In this document: in pieces, positions 1 to 11,665 of the stretch | Position numbering within the stretch: the stretch's first letter is position 1 | Layout of the letters: every line of letters starts with the position of its first letter | DNA from: Mytilus trossulus | Taxonomy: Eukaryota > Mollusca > Bivalvia > Mytilida > Mytilidae | Direction of reading: 5' to 3' | Assembly: GCF_036588685.1 (NCBI RefSeq) | Contig: NC_086382.1 | Span: 74,373,999-74,437,998, forward strand | Length of the DNA: 64,000 nucleotides | The notes under the pieces: generated by a model | Told to the model about the DNA's origin: nothing | The model's input: the letters and a program-made list of their open reading frames with translations, nothing else | Databases searched by the model: none | Position numbers and translations under genes: made by a program

Positions 1-65
1 AAATGTTTTTTTTTTAATATGGTATCATACATGCACAGTAATAGAAAAACAAAGTAAATGGGGTC

Positions 66-137
66 TCCATAGTCAATCAGCTGGTAGGACAAAATTTCAA
101 TTCTGTGTTACACCCCAGGGTACCGCAATTGTTTTGT
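66..137 (+). repeat. Left terminal inverted repeat of the decayed element
   Basis: The core tgttacaccccagggtaccg and its flank (through aattgttttg) recur inverted at 3732-3765. An outer block (agtcaatcagct) matches the inverted copy near 3791-3808, so the arm is about 70-75 bp with a diverged middle. Confidence 0.75.
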
Positions 138-437
138 ATAAATTTAAAGAGTAATATCTGAAGAATATTTTAAGAGGTGTTAGAATTTTGAAAAAATGAC
201 TAAAGGGGGTAAAAATGGAACTTATTTAAGGGTATATCAAAAATTTTGTTCTGCACATATTGACAAAAAATTGTGAAAATAACCAAGTATTCAGTACTAT
301 TTTTTTTTATTAAAAGGAACAAATCATATCTTATTAAAACGCAGGCTATTTTTTAATTAACTTTTAAATCGTAAAGGAAAAAAAGGGGGAAGGTAATTTC
401 ATAAATTCATTATTTTGAATGAAAAGAAGCATACATA

Positions 438-480
438 TTAAAAAGTAAAATCACAAAAATACCGAACTCAGAGGAAAATC
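438..480 (+). repeat. Fragment of a dispersed mussel repeat
   Basis: The block containing aataccgaactcagaggaaa also occurs at 23.5 kb on the same strand and inverted near 38.1 kb. Here it lies inside the decayed TIR element. Confidence 0.5.
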
Positions 481-756
481 AATTTTCTTGATGAAATGGT
501 ATATTTTTTTTACATTGAAACATAGAGCATAAAGTAACTAAAGGCTGTTGAAAAAAACATTAAAAGGTAACAAACAAAAACATGGAATCAACGACAAACA
601 ATAACATAAGCAACCAGAAATGCCAAATTCTGTCACAAATTTATACATCACATTTATGAATTAACCCACATATTAAAACACACAAAACTGTCAGGATTTC
701 TAGATTTCTATTATTTATAACAACCGAATCACCATATTTTAAGGTCACGCAGAAGA

Positions 757-2729
757 TCAATCGGTAGAATCATCATTAGTTTGGTCACCTGCATCTACCA
801 AATTATCATTATTATCATGTCCATCATCTTCGTCGTCATCGTTAGCAATATCGACGATTTGATAATCCTTATATCTACAAGCTTTCGAGCATTTACATAC
901 AGCTATCTGTTTAGGATAAACCTTGTTGAGCACATGAACATCTTTTGTTGGCACAACCAGCTTCACATGAACCGCACATCAGAATTATTAAAGCATCTAA
1001 CGCAGGTGGTTGGTCTACACCGCATCGTCCTATATCTAGCCAATTGAAACAGGGCTGAAAGATACCAAAGGGACAGTCAAACTCGTAAATCTAAAACAAA
1101 CTGACAACGCCATGGCCAAAAATGAAAAAGATAAACAGAAAAACAATAGCACACACGATGAAACTGATAAAAGCGTTCTAAACAATCCAACTATACTTGA
1201 TTTGCAACAGACCAGTGTTGTGTTTAAGAGCAGATTTCCGAATCTTCTTCTAAAAGTTGGCTTGTTTAATGTGTTTTAACATTGCATCTTTTGTTGGGGG
1301 CAGTAGATGACAACGAATCTTTTTTTTTGTATTTCAAAACGTTCTGATCTTTATTCATCGATATTTTTAATTTCGTAGCCATATAAAAAACACGAAAACC
1401 TCTCCAGTGTTTTGACAACTCTTCGCCAACCTCTTCAAAGTTTCACTAAGATGGAAAAGACCTACTGAAAACTACACATAACGTGTCAAAAAGTCGAATG
1501 CTTTGCTCTTTTTCTTTACCAGACAAAACACTGACTGAATCACAGCCTGTATTGGCGTGCAATCCTGGCAGTTTTCTTCAAACATTCTCATCAAATTTCG
1601 TACACATTGATTGCTCATTTAATAATCTGCATTTGGAAGATATATCTGTCAGACTAACAATGAACATTATAATTGATATGCAACTGTGAAAATAGTAAGC
1701 CAATACTTCCACATCAGTGTCAGAAGGTTTTATAACAATGGAGTCGTAACCTTTGTCAGCTGCATGTTTTTGCATTAAGAAACGTTTTTTTAATCGGTTT
1801 CTTCCTGTTTGATTATAGGCTAAAACCATTCTACGCTATTTTATTTTCAACATATATGTTGTGGCACATACTTCCATGTGATATCAATAAATCAATACAT
1901 TCAAGTGTAAATCTATAGGATTGCTTACTCTTTTCCAAACCAAAGAATTCAACAAGAGCAACTTTGTTTCCCCCAACTAACAAACATTTCTCTCATTGCC
2001 GGGAACACGATTGTGATGGTCTAGAACTTATCGTAATGATTTGCCCTTCAAAGGACCTGCCGTTCTAATTTTTTATGGATATTGTGGGATACTAATCAGT
2101 GACTAAATCAATGCGGGACCTCTTTTCGAAATTAAAAGGATAGTTTTTTAAAATAACAATTGCCAAATCGAAAAAAAAGTTTGTATCCTAGTAACGGATT
2201 GATTAACTGACATGTCATCAAATATCCACATACTTTCCCAAGGAATAACCCTTTTCTAAAAGACAACCCAGGACAGATTTTTAAAATTTTTCATTACATC
2301 TGTACCATTAAATTTACAAGAGACATTAGAATATGACTTAATTCAAACTGGATATCTTATCGCATAACCAACTATCTTGTCTGGGCTATGACAAGCAGGC
2401 GACTTTTTTTTTTCATCAGCTCTAAATGTTTTGTTGTTCTTATCAGCCATTAACTGCTTGCCTTCTATTTCCTTTTTTTTAAATGTAAGCAATTGTTAAC
2501 TTTTGATTGTTTTGAAGATATCGGTTGACTTTTGAATAAGCCGTTCAGTAATGAAAATTTCTGAAGCAAATTTTCCCTTTTCATACGCGTATAGAAGTTC
2601 ACACATTAATTCCGAAAAAGCAACAGAACCCGAGAACAAGCCATATAACTTCTCAAATATTTCAAATGGATTAGGCCAGCTTTCCAGTGTCTGAAAAAAT
2701 TTCAAAACATCAGTTTCGTCTCGCTTCAA
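757..2729 (-). pseudogene. Degenerate FEN/PIN-CXC element protein
   Basis: Three minus-strand frames resemble successive parts of the protein at 33.4-37.7 kb. Frame 2496-2729 has NPFEIFEKLYGLFSG and SEIFITERLIQKSTDIFK, which fits the segment around residues 795-850 of the intact protein. Frame 1578-1829 has SDTDVEVLAYYF, matching the acidic nuclease motif EDTDLLVLLLYY. Frame 757-966 has CKCSKAC followed by an acidic stretch (NDDDEDDG), like the cysteine-rich C-terminus. DNA between the frames is full of stops. A further frame at 2883-3137 may be part of the N-terminal half, but its similarity is weak. Not functional. The family assignment is my inference from motif order. Confidence 0.5.
1060..1170 (+). 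repeat. Dispersed mussel repeat nested in the decayed element
   Basis: The segment with agataccaaagggacagtca and aaactgacaacgccatgg matches, from memory, a repeat common in Mytilus DNA. Its position inside the TIR element suggests a later insertion. Confidence 0.5.
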
Positions 2730-3731
2730 TTGAGTTTTTTAAGTTCTTTTTATGCGGATGTTGCAGAGTTAACCATTCCTACCAAATCTCGACATTTTAA
2801 GGATATTGAAGCTCTTTCATGTGCATTTAATTATAACAACCAACATTTCACAGAATCTTTATTTAAACTGAAACCTACAAAGTCATTTTTTTGGTATCTC
2901 TAAGAAACCTACGACAGTAAAAAGTATGGCCAAATCCCACAATTGACTATTTGAAGTTCTGTCAAAGCGATGTTTGTCGATTGAATGACTTAACAATCTT
3001 AGGTCAATCACTACAAAGCTAAAACACAAAATGTTATCAAGCACACCTTTATTGAGTTCGACAGAGTGCACCTTTTCTGAACGCAAAACATTCACCTTAA
3101 TTTGTAATTTTTTATAAATATTTTGTAACACATTCACTTAATAAAAAAAATTGTCTCACAAAAACATAAAAAATCAACAATTAAATGTTTGTTTTCAGTT
3201 GCAAGTTGATAATGCTTCTTTGTACATGTTGTATACTGAATCAAAGTCGGTAATTTGATAATTCCGGTATTTCACGAGTATTTGCGGGTACATGTATTGT
3301 ATTGAATAATTCATATTTTAGACGATATATAAATACTGCAATTGATTTGAACATTGCATAATGATTGATTCTAAAGTTTAATTAACTAAAACGGGTAATT
3401 GATAACGGATTTTTTTATGAAAGGAGAAAATATGCCTTAATTTTAACCAAAAAAATCGGATCGTTTGTAATGTAAAAATCATTTTTTTTTAAAACAAAAA
3501 ATCTTCAGAGTTATATTTAATATGATAGTTGTGTATCTGTTTTAGTTGTTTAAACCTATAATCTATTTTTTTGGCATCGCTTTATATTAAAAATGTTAAT
3601 AAAAAATTACTTAGTCGTGATTGCTAAATGAGGGGACTATTGAAAGGGACGTTTTTTAACCTCTTTTGGACACTGTTTTTTTAGTCTAACACCTTGTATT
3701 TTATCAATTAGATAATGAAGTTGAATTCTAT

Positions 3732-3808
3732 CAAAACAATTCGCGGTACCCTGGGGTGTAACACAAACTCCTTAACTGGAGCACTTTTGATAACTAGCTG
3801 ATGGACTA
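3732..3808 (-). repeat. Right terminal inverted repeat of the decayed element
   Basis: This is the reverse complement of the left arm. The core reads cggtaccctggggtgtaaca and is followed by the outer block agctgatggact. The two arms differ at a few positions and by a small indel, consistent with an old element. Confidence 0.75.
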
Positions 3809-4439
3809 CCATACTTGACACAAAAATCAGAAATTGCACAACAAATAAACACACAAAAAGCAAACCTTTAAACACTCTCTCCCCACTGCAATTTTAAAAT
3901 GGCCCCTATCACCGGCTTCAGTTGATTTTTTGCAAAAATTATATGAATAGATTATGTCAAATATAACACTAACTCACATCGAGCCCGGTAAAACAAAAAC
4001 ATATACTCGTAGAGTAGCCCATATTTAAAACAGGTTTCTACGCATAGGTATATATCTTAATATGAATGTAGCATATCAACATCACCATCTACATTGTACG
4101 TTGAACTATCGAACTTGACCAATACTCAAAGCATCCTGTGAGCGCATGTAGTAGTTTTGTAAGATAAATCAAAATTATACAAGCAAGTATTAAGTATGAT
4201 AGAAAATAATAATAATAAAGCAAAATAATAAAAGCGGGTTATACACTTCAGTTTGATCATGTATATTTGTTTTATAGTCATTTAAAAAAAATTACTGTTT
4301 GCAAAACTGTTTATTATTCTTGATTATAATGATGTTTTTGTCCAAGGCGGATAACCCTGGCCTCACAACTTTTTGGAACTTTTGTTCCTCCGTGATCTTC
4401 AACGTTTTAGTTGTTATGGCTTTTAAACTTTTTTTCAGG
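3809..4439. other. No gene seen
   Basis: AT-rich sequence with short homopolymers and no convincing coding frame, splice-site pair or repeat shared with the rest of the window. Confidence 0.6.
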
Positions 4440-4825
4440 TAGCGTATACAAATATATATTTTAACCTGTTACCTTTTGATGGCTATTATTCGTTTGTTTC
4501 TTTGTCCTATATTTTCTCCTATTTATTTACTGTAGCCCTGTCGTGTTAATGTTGTCATTTTAATGTTATAATTAACATTGCCATTAACGCGGAAGGTTTG
4601 ACATGCCACAAAATTATGTATAACCCACCATTTTTTCACAAAATGCCCTGTACCTGGTCAGGAAAATGGCCATTGCTACATTATAGTTCGTCTCTGTTGT
4701 GTCGCAGTTCTCTTATATTTGATACGTTTCCCTCAGTTCTAGTTTGTAACCCGGATTTGTTTTTTCTGTATCGATTTATGAGTTTTGAACAGAGGTATAC
4801 TACTGCTGCCTTTATTTACCCATTT
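4440..4825 (+). repeat. Dispersed mussel repeat (retroelement-tail type)
   Basis: The segment from about taacattgccattaacgcgg through ttatgagttttgaacagagg to the ctgcctttattta end matches a repeat I recognise as very frequent in mussel DNA. The short frame at 4598-4840 is a by-product of this repeat and shows no protein character. Confidence 0.6.
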
Positions 4826-5509
4826 GTTGATCTTGCATGAACCATGGCGGTACCAGGAAAGTAATCCCAACCAGCATAGTTCCAGTCCATCATTTGTTTT
4901 ACTTGGCTAACATTGGGGGACTGCACAGATTAGATAGAAAGTGTTGAAAGCTCCCTCATATTTGACGCTTCAGCTATTTTTGCTGGTAATGAGTTCTAAA
5001 CGATCATTGTACTTGGGAAAACAAACTTTATGTATAGCCTTAGTTGAATATTGCCGGAACTTCTCGGTATTTGATGATATTATTGTTCTTGATGACATTG
5101 ATGTTAAGTGTCGCATGGTATATACACAAAATCATTGTTCACTGTGCAGAGTAATATTAGCTATTATTTAACCCTTTTAATTTGCAATAATTCCCAGTCT
5201 AGTTTTTTTTAACATGCTATAGCGAATGGTGGCGTAACTGGCTGCACGACGCTGAACTATTTAAACCGTTTTCACTTGCTCTTTTTTTTATGGGTACTAT
5301 ACTGTTACACAATAGTCTCAGTTGAATCTGAACATTGCAACATATGCATTTATCTTGATGTCACTATAAAATGTTTTTAGGTTGCGTTTGTGGAATCCTA
5401 GCATGCTGTTCGCATTTTATATTTACTCTTTTGATGTGTTATTTCTAGGACAGGTCTGATTCAATGTCACCTCCAAGGGGTTTGGTACATTTTTATCTTT
5501 CTAACATGT

Positions 5510-6460
5510 GTCCCTTAAGCTTTTTTGCGAGTATTTTTATTGAACGTGATCTGGTGGTCGATTGTACACTGCACTGCGATTCTGTGGGTTAAATTCCATG
5601 CCCCAAATTTGTATAGATCTTCTTGTAGTACATTAGTATCAGCAGAAGATGTTATTGTTCTGTAAACTATACAATTGTCGTGTTTTGGATGTTATGTTGT
5701 CAGGTAAATCATTGATACATATGAAGAATAGTAACGGTCCAAGTACAGTCACTTTCGATACTCTGCTGCAGCGGACCACAGCAACTTTCCCTGACAAGTC
5801 TCCCTCAACGATGATTTTTTGGGTATGTTTAGCTAGGAACGATTGAATCCACCTGTGTGTTTGTCCTGTAACTCCATAATGCTGCAATTTGTTTAGAAGC
5901 CGTTTTAAGGGAAGCAATTAAAGGCCTTAGAAAAATATAGGATAACCACACAAATCTGCTATTCTTTGTCTAGTGCTGATGCAAGCTCACGACAAAGCGT
6001 GATGAATTAAGTTTCACAGCTTCGTATTGTTCTGAAACCATGCTTGTAGTTGGTAAGTATTTTGTGATTGTCTATATATGATTCAAGGTGTTTCTGACAA
6101 TATTTCGTTCCCGGAATTTACTGCTTAGACTGATGCGTGTAACAGTTCTATAGTTACTAGCATCATATCTGCTTCCTTTCTTTAAAATTGTGGTTACGTT
6201 TGCTTCTTTACAGTCTTCTGGCACTGTACCAGATTGACGACTGGCATTAAATACCATCATTTTATTATGAATAAAAGGGTTGTTAGGTCATCAGTACATT
6301 CCCTTAAAATTTTGGCTGGTATTTTATCAGGATCGCATGCTTTACTCGGTTTGCATTGGATTAAGGTTCATGTGGACCCTTTGCCTAACATGGCTTCATT
6401 TTCACATCAAAATTTACTCAGAGTACAGACAAACATGTGCATCTGGAAAAGTTTTAAAGC
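5510..6460 (-). pseudogene. Broken non-LTR retrotransposon reverse transcriptase
   Basis: Minus-strand frames carry reverse-transcriptase signatures in order. Near 6300-6360 is KACDPDKIPAKILRECTDDL. At 6072-6260 are GTVPEDCKEANVTTILKKGS and SNYRTVTRISL. At 5639-5917 are GVTGQTHRWIQSFLAKHTQK and VLGPLLFFICINDLPDNI. The thumb-like segment after the catalytic box can be followed to about 5510 (ADTNVLQEDLYKFG). The normal FADD box is lost in a damaged stretch around 5640-5660, and the frame shifts several times. The signatures fit the Jockey/CR1-like group of LINEs. This is a dead, 5'-truncated copy. A related fragment lies at 8.6-8.76 kb on the opposite strand. Confidence 0.75.
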
Positions 6461-6465
6461 ATAGC

Positions 6466-7225
6466 ATGCCCTTGATAAATAAATTTCAAATATGTTTCAT
6501 GTTTTAGTAAAACAAAATCTTAGTAGGATTTTACAGTGCACTTTTGTTCATTCCTCTAAAAGGTGTCAAAATAAACTAAGTTGAGAAAGAGGTTTGAGAA
6601 CTTCCCCACAGGTAATTATTGAAGTGAGCTGTATTAATTGACATGGACAGTAGATAAACAATAGATAGCAATTTTACCTGACCATTTCGGAAAATAGTTA
6701 TTTAGTCGGATCTTAACACGTACTTGTGATTTGTTTAAACCGGTTTTCGATAAAAAAAAATATACGAAGAAATGTCAAAATGTTTAGGACTTAATTAAAT
6801 CAGTATTTAGGTAATATTGTGCAAGCATACGATTTTTATTGCGTCTTACACTTTGAGAAGCGAATAATCTGTAACTTCTTTATTCAAATATTCTGTAAAA
6901 ACGTTAATTTTGAGCTATGAAAGTCAAGTGGCTCGAGAATTTTTCTGAGGAAATTTTTAGAAAAGGGAAAAAATATTTTTACAATTGGGTTAGCTTTCAT
7001 TATTCTTCACTATCTATAGATTAACAACTTTTGGTTATATTTATAATTCAGAATCATCATTGAAGGTGGAGCACGATTGCGCAGTTAATTAATTATATGG
7101 ATGTGCCATTTGTATGATGAGTGACATTCCGTGGTATTATGTGCCAATTCGAAAAAGTTGGTCGAGAATTGTCTCCCCTTAATATGTTCATATTTTTTAA
7201 AATTATGTTAGGTTTCTGATATAAT
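6466..7225. other. No gene seen
   Basis: AT-rich intergenic DNA. I see no conserved coding frame and no repeat shared with other parts of the window. Confidence 0.6.
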
Positions 7226-7941
7226 TTTGATTATCGCTATTATCTGTATTTTTCCTTTGATGTTTTTTTGTGATAATTTTCATATCACTCGTGTAGAGTG
7301 AGAATGAAAATTATCGCTAGTTTCTAAGGTCCTTAGCAACAGCGTATTAATATAATTCATGCGCTAGAGTGTCGGCCAATCAGAAAAGATTAGCCAGAAC
7401 TATACAAAAAACTGTTATCGGATGACTTCGCTGAAATGTCAACAACAAAAGATGATTTCTCGTTTTAATATTTTACCGTGAATTTCGCCGTTAAATAGTT
7501 CATTAGAAGTTAATAAAAGTAATCAAATCATGTTATTAACAAATAAAAAAAAATCCTTTTTTTACATAAGTCTACTTCAAATCATCGTAGGTCTGTCTGC
7601 ATGTACATTTCTTCATGCATGTATATTTCTTCGTCTGCTTTGGAAATACATAATATATTCAACCGTTCACTTCATTTTGATACGTAGAAACACCAATTTA
7701 TAGCTTATCAACGGTGAATATGGTTTTCGTCATATTTGAACACACCGGATGGTCAGATGAGACATCTTTTTTCAAATGAATGAACTACCTGAGCGACTAC
7801 ATATATATATCAAATAAGCCTACGCCAAAAAAAATAGTACCATAAAAGAAAATGCATTATCATCGTAAAAGATACTTTTTTTTTTACTGAAATTTAATTA
7901 AATGATATTCGAAAATACAAATAATAGCGATAAATAGATTA
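7226..7941. repeat. Foldback with inverted ends
   Basis: The block ttatcgctattatctgtatt (7230-7250) recurs inverted near 7917-7938 as aaatacaaataatagcgata. The arms are about 25-30 bp and enclose about 660 bp, so this may be a small inverted-repeat element. It contains a compact palindrome at 7270-7317 and abuts the larger palindrome at 7935-8058. Confidence 0.5.
7270..7317. repeat. Short palindrome
   Basis: The arms gtgataattttcat and atgaaaattatcgc are inverted, with an inner tcactc/gagtga pair. This could form a hairpin of about 20 bp with a very small loop. Confidence 0.65.
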
Positions 7942-8058
7942 TTTCTGGTTTTTTTAAACTCGATGCATTTTCTCATTCTCATCTCATCTCAGGGCTCCGC
8001 CCTTCGATGAGATAAGAATGAGAAAATGCATCTCGTTTAAAAAAACATAAATAATCTA
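7935..8058. repeat. Long imperfect palindrome
   Basis: Arms of about 55 bp (left includes gatgcattttctcattctca, right includes agaatgagaaaatgcatctc) surround the GC-rich centre agggctccgccctt. This is one of several unrelated-arm palindromes in the window with a GC-rich centre. Confidence 0.8.
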
Positions 8059-8589
8059 TAAATAATTACAAAATGAATCAATGCAATATATTTTAGTTTT
8101 TGTTATTGGTGTATCAAAACAATTGATGTACGAATATAATTTCATAAATTTGAAACGTTAAAATTTTTTACATACCAATATAAAGAACTTTTTATAATTT
8201 TTTAAATAGACTATGAGTAAATAATGCAGGAAATTTCTTCCCTTCATCATAGATTGATTGGGAAATGAGATTAATAAAGATAAAAAAAAAGATTGGGAAT
8301 GGGAAATTAGTGATGACAGAGAGGGACTAGCAAGCAAATTGTAATTGAAGCTAATGCATTGTTAAAACAAGGTTCCACTATAAACGAATGTTATTTTATA
8401 CAAATATAAGGACTTAGTTAGCTAAATCTACAAATTTTATTTGAAATTATGAATTTTTATTGCAATAGATTTATATGCTACTGAATAGATACCTGACACT
8501 ATTTGTTTGGTGAATTAAACTGTGTACCTGAGGTGACCATATCAGGCGAAGCTCAACTGTTCGTTTATTTAATCATCCTCTGCAGGGAC
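8059..8589. other. No gene seen
   Basis: AT-rich DNA without a recognisable coding frame, RNA gene or repeat. Confidence 0.55.
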
Positions 8590-8760
8590 GAAAAAAAGTG
8601 TATTGAAAAAACTAGTCAAGTTTTCAATTTTAAAACATACAATGCATTTGAATTTTATCAATCTAGGACATGCTATGGCTTAAAACTTTCCCAAATGCAC
8701 AGGTTTGTCTGTACTCAGAGTAAGTTTTGAGGTGAAAATGTATCCATTTTAGCCATATGA
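8590..8760 (+). pseudogene. Fragment of the same non-LTR element as at 5.5-6.5 kb
   Basis: The stretch from about ttcaattttaaaacatacaa through gcacaggtttgtctgtactc to gaggtgaaaatg is similar over about 130 bp to the reverse complement of roughly 6380-6530, just upstream of the reverse transcriptase remnant. It has stops and no intact product. It is a second, shorter, inverted copy. Confidence 0.6.
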
Positions 8761-9420
8761 TCAACATGAACCTTAATAGATTTCTAACGCCTTTTGTTGT
8801 GTCTTTAATCTCTGGCATCGGTGAATATTGTTTTCCTGTTGGCTTTGGTAATTAAGGCATCAGATGAAAGGTGTAGGAATGTTGGTCTTTGTAGCACACA
8901 TACTTTTCTGTTCAGTTTGAATAATGCAAAAATACATGAGTGAATTCTAAAATTGAGTAGATATATAAACTGTTTCTCAGATAGAGTGATTATAGGTTGA
9001 ACAAAAATGCCCGTCTGTAAAAATCTAAAAATGAGACAATTTTTATTTTTAAAACACGTAAAGAGGTATAATAATATGACCAAAACTATACATTGTTACA
9101 CAATTTTTATTGATTTATTTTTATATTTGTGAATACCAATACCAAGCTATGATCATTCAAGACTAAAACAGAAATAAAACGTTAAATGATGTCCATATCT
9201 GTTGCTTTGGTAATACATTGTATTGTATTACCATATATACGTTGTCTAGAAAATGGTAATAAGGGATCTGATTTATATTGTGTCATCTGAAAACATTAGT
9301 ATTTGTTTATTTGAAATCCTTATTCAATTCTAAAGCAATACACAAAGATAACACAATAATCCGATTATACAAAGGGTAAATATAAATGTGATTGTGTTAA
9401 TTTTACCGTTTGTTTGTTAA
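8761..9420. other. No gene seen
   Basis: AT-rich DNA. A minus-strand frame at 8805-9083 has no recognisable protein features. Confidence 0.55.
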
Positions 9421-10131
9421 ATTAAAGTCATATGAAACGAGTGACCGGTGAAAAATATGTTTATCCAATTATTGAACCAATGCATGTATATATATCATTT
9501 ACTAAGTCTTCTGTGCACGATTTTATCATTTTTGCGCAAATATATCGTATACATATTATTTCTCTCTGACTGTTATGATGTCAAATTTGTTAGCTTATTT
9601 ATTGTCGTATTTTGAAGCCGTAGTTTACCGATTGTCACTTTATATCCTCAATGCTCTTTAACTTTGTCCTTGTTTGGCTTTATAACTATTTTGATCTCGG
9701 CGTCACTGATGCATCATGAGTCTTATGTAGACGAAACGCGCGTCTGGCGTATTGAATAATAATCCTAGTACCTTTGATAACTATTATGGTAAACAAACAA
9801 CCAAGATGCATGGATATTGAGCATGTGTATAACATGTTCAATCAGATAAATGTTTATTTCAATGACAGATGCATGCGTATTGCCATGACCGGATATTTAC
9901 AAGAAGCTTCACGCAAAGGTCGCTTTGCATACGGAAAATATATTGGCGAATTGCTTCCTGGAAGCAAGCAATTAGAAAAAAATAAATTCTTAAAAATATG
10001 GACAAATTAAAGAATTTTCTTCAGACAAAAGTATATGTACATAAGTTTTATAATGTTAACTATCTATTTAGTTATAAAAAACATATGCATCATTTATTTT
10101 TTTTTAATTTGAGGTTTCATATGACTTTAAT
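9421..10131 (+). mobile_element. 711 bp element with perfect 18 bp TIRs
   Basis: The 18-mer attaaagtcatatgaaac at 9421-9438 recurs as its exact reverse complement at 10114-10131. The interior starts with a block I recognise as repetitive in mussels (gagtgaccggtgaaaaatat). It includes the widespread segment ending gtagacgaaacgcgcgtctg (about 9600-9780) and then a small ORF. The perfect TIRs suggest either a fairly recent insertion or conserved ends. No transposase is encoded, so it is non-autonomous. No clear target duplication is seen. Confidence 0.65.
9774..10010 (+). CDS. Unrecognised 78-residue ORF inside a TIR element
   Basis: I do not recognise this product. The 78-residue frame lies between the conserved cgcgcgtctggcg segment and the right TIR of the element at 9421-10131. 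It looks more protein-like than the surrounding DNA: basic, with evenly spaced charged residues and segments such as HVYNMFNQINVYFNDRCM and RKGRFAYGKYIGELLPGSKQ. It has no signal peptide, transmembrane segment or known motif that I can identify. It could be a captured exon, a remnant of an element-encoded protein or a chance frame. The start codon is uncertain because two in-frame ATGs occur within the first five codons. Confidence 0.25.
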   Translation: MITIMVNKQPRCMDIEHVYNMFNQINVYFNDRCMRIAMTGYLQEASRKGRFAYGKYIGELLPGSKQLEKNKFLKIWTN

Positions 10132-11027
10132 GCGCCCGTTTATAACAGTTTTCTTTTTGTAAATCCCTTGTAAATAGTAGAAGCACGTGTACGTAGGTAA
10201 AACAAGTTTGAGCCTCGTAGTAGAGCATAACTTTCAGTGTATGAAGATTCTGCACCATCAATCACCGCTGTTGATATGTTTAACCTTATAGTTTATTATT
10301 GTGTAGAAAAATTGAGTTTTGTTAAACAGATTTGAGAATTTAACAAAAACATGTTGTGTCACAAAAGTCAATTTTGCGTTCAATTTTCACTTCTGTTTAG
10401 CCAAACTCAATTTTGTCTCCACAAAAATTAATTTGAATAATTGGTAATTGAAAAAAAATCGCTTTATCCAGAAATATATTTGTATGAGGTAGCCTCAGAT
10501 TAAGAATTCAAGAAAGAATTGTGTTAAACATATGGTACCATTACCCTCAACAATTTAACGTTCGATGGTTATATGCTGATTTATTTATCGACTACGCTTG
10601 ATTTTACCCGTTATTGTCAAATATAAACGTATTTACACTTTTGGTATTTAGCTCTATCTTGCCTCCAAATGACCTTAGATCGACTCCGAATCACCGTTTG
10701 ACGTCAAGCAACAATCACTTTTAAATTGTGACGTCAAATATTTTAAATTATGATGTCAAAGTTTACGGGAACCTGTGTGATTTTACGTAATGGCGGACAA
10801 ATTTGCATATAAGTGTAAACACGTCTATAAGTTTTTGAAATGACGTCATATTGCATCATGTCAAACTCCCCGGCAGTTCCAGCTCCGATCCGCATACTAC
10901 CCTACACCAATGAGAAAAGGGAAATAGTTCCGGATCGGAAACGATCACTGTACAGAGTTTGGCATCATGTTTGAGTTACGTCGGTACGTCGAACAATGGG
11001 TAAATATATTGATTCGGATCATAATTA
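10132..11027. other. No gene; CRE-like sites inside
   Basis: No coding frame is supported. The middle holds a cluster of cAMP-response-element-like sites, listed separately. Around 10875-10945 is a diverged pair of blocks (cagttccagctccgatccg and tagttccggatcggaaacg). Confidence 0.5.
10695..10840 (+). promoter_or_regulatory. Cluster of CRE/ATF-like sites
   Basis: Within about 140 bp there are tttgacgtcaag, tgtgacgtcaaa, tatgatgtcaaa and aatgacgtcata, plus ttttacgtaatggcggac. TGACGTCA is the CREB/ATF consensus, and the last block also resembles the ATGGCGG core seen in YY1-bound promoters. No adjacent gene is visible, so it may be a promoter remnant from a mobile element or chance clustering. 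Confidence 0.3.
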
Positions 11028-11225
11028 TTCCAGTCAAACTAAGATTTAACCTAAAACTAATTGCAATAGAAAATGTTTTAGTTCTAATCTATAGCATTAT
11101 GCCCTTTATATGCACAGAAAAAAAGTCCCATAAAATCTAACTTGAGGAAAACTCAAAATCAGCATTTTTAATTTCCTATGGAAATTAACATTGAAAGGGG
11201 AGATAACTCTGGCAAAAAATTAGTC
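11028..11225 (+). repeat. Dispersed repeat, copy 1 of a direct pair
   Basis: The block including tcccataaaatctaacttga and ggggagataactctggcaaa is repeated in the same orientation at 12803-12985, with roughly three quarters identity by eye. Confidence 0.7.
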
Positions 11226-11521
11226 TTCTTTGGTCAGTTTTTGGTTGTTTTTCTTGAAATTTATGTAAAGTATGATACTGTGATGGGGTTTTAAGTTTGT
11301 TTTTTTACTAAATTATATAAATCGTCATGATTCCATATAATAGTCTAACAGTTAATGGTATAAAGACATTTTGTAAAAGGGGTTTATATATATCATTTAA
11401 GGAGATTTTTATATGTTTTGCGTCATAATTTTAAAAAAAATCGTTTATTATGTCTGTTTTTTTCTGGATCACGCATGACATGATATATACTACATGTACA
11501 TGTTTGTATTATTAAATCCAG

Positions 11522-11665
11522 TAGATTAGATAGATATAGGAAGATGTGGTGTGAGTGTCAATGAGACAACTCTCCATCCAAATAACAATTTAAAAACAAG
11601 TAAACCATTATAGGTCAATGTACGGCCTTCAACACGGAGCCTTGGCTCACACCGAACAACAAGAT
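11522..11665 (+). repeat. Dispersed mussel repeat (accattataggtcaa type)
   Basis: The repeat begins with aagatgtggtgtgagtgtca, then tgagacaactctccatccaa and taaaccattataggtcaatg, and ends with the segment gagccttggctcacaccgaa. An inverted relative lies at 45.39-45.5 kb. Recognised as a high-copy mussel repeat. Confidence 0.75.

Larger units (their letters stand above)
66..3808 (-). mobile_element. Decayed TIR element with FEN/PIN-CXC remnants
   Basis: Inverted repeats bound about 3.7 kb of AT-rich DNA. Inside, on the minus strand, are broken frames in the order expected of the large nuclease/CXC protein encoded intact at 33.4-37.7 kb: a middle segment (2496-2729), a piece with the nuclease motif SDTDVEVLAYY (1578-1829) and a cysteine-rich tail (757-966). 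The conserved order of the remnants supports the assignment. Many stops and frameshifts show that this copy is dead. A dispersed repeat near 1.1 kb is nested inside. No target-site duplication is obvious. Confidence 0.6.

Noticed and set aside
4598..4840. 80-codon plus-strand frame
   Set aside because: Lies in a high-copy dispersed repeat; other remembered copies do not preserve the frame.
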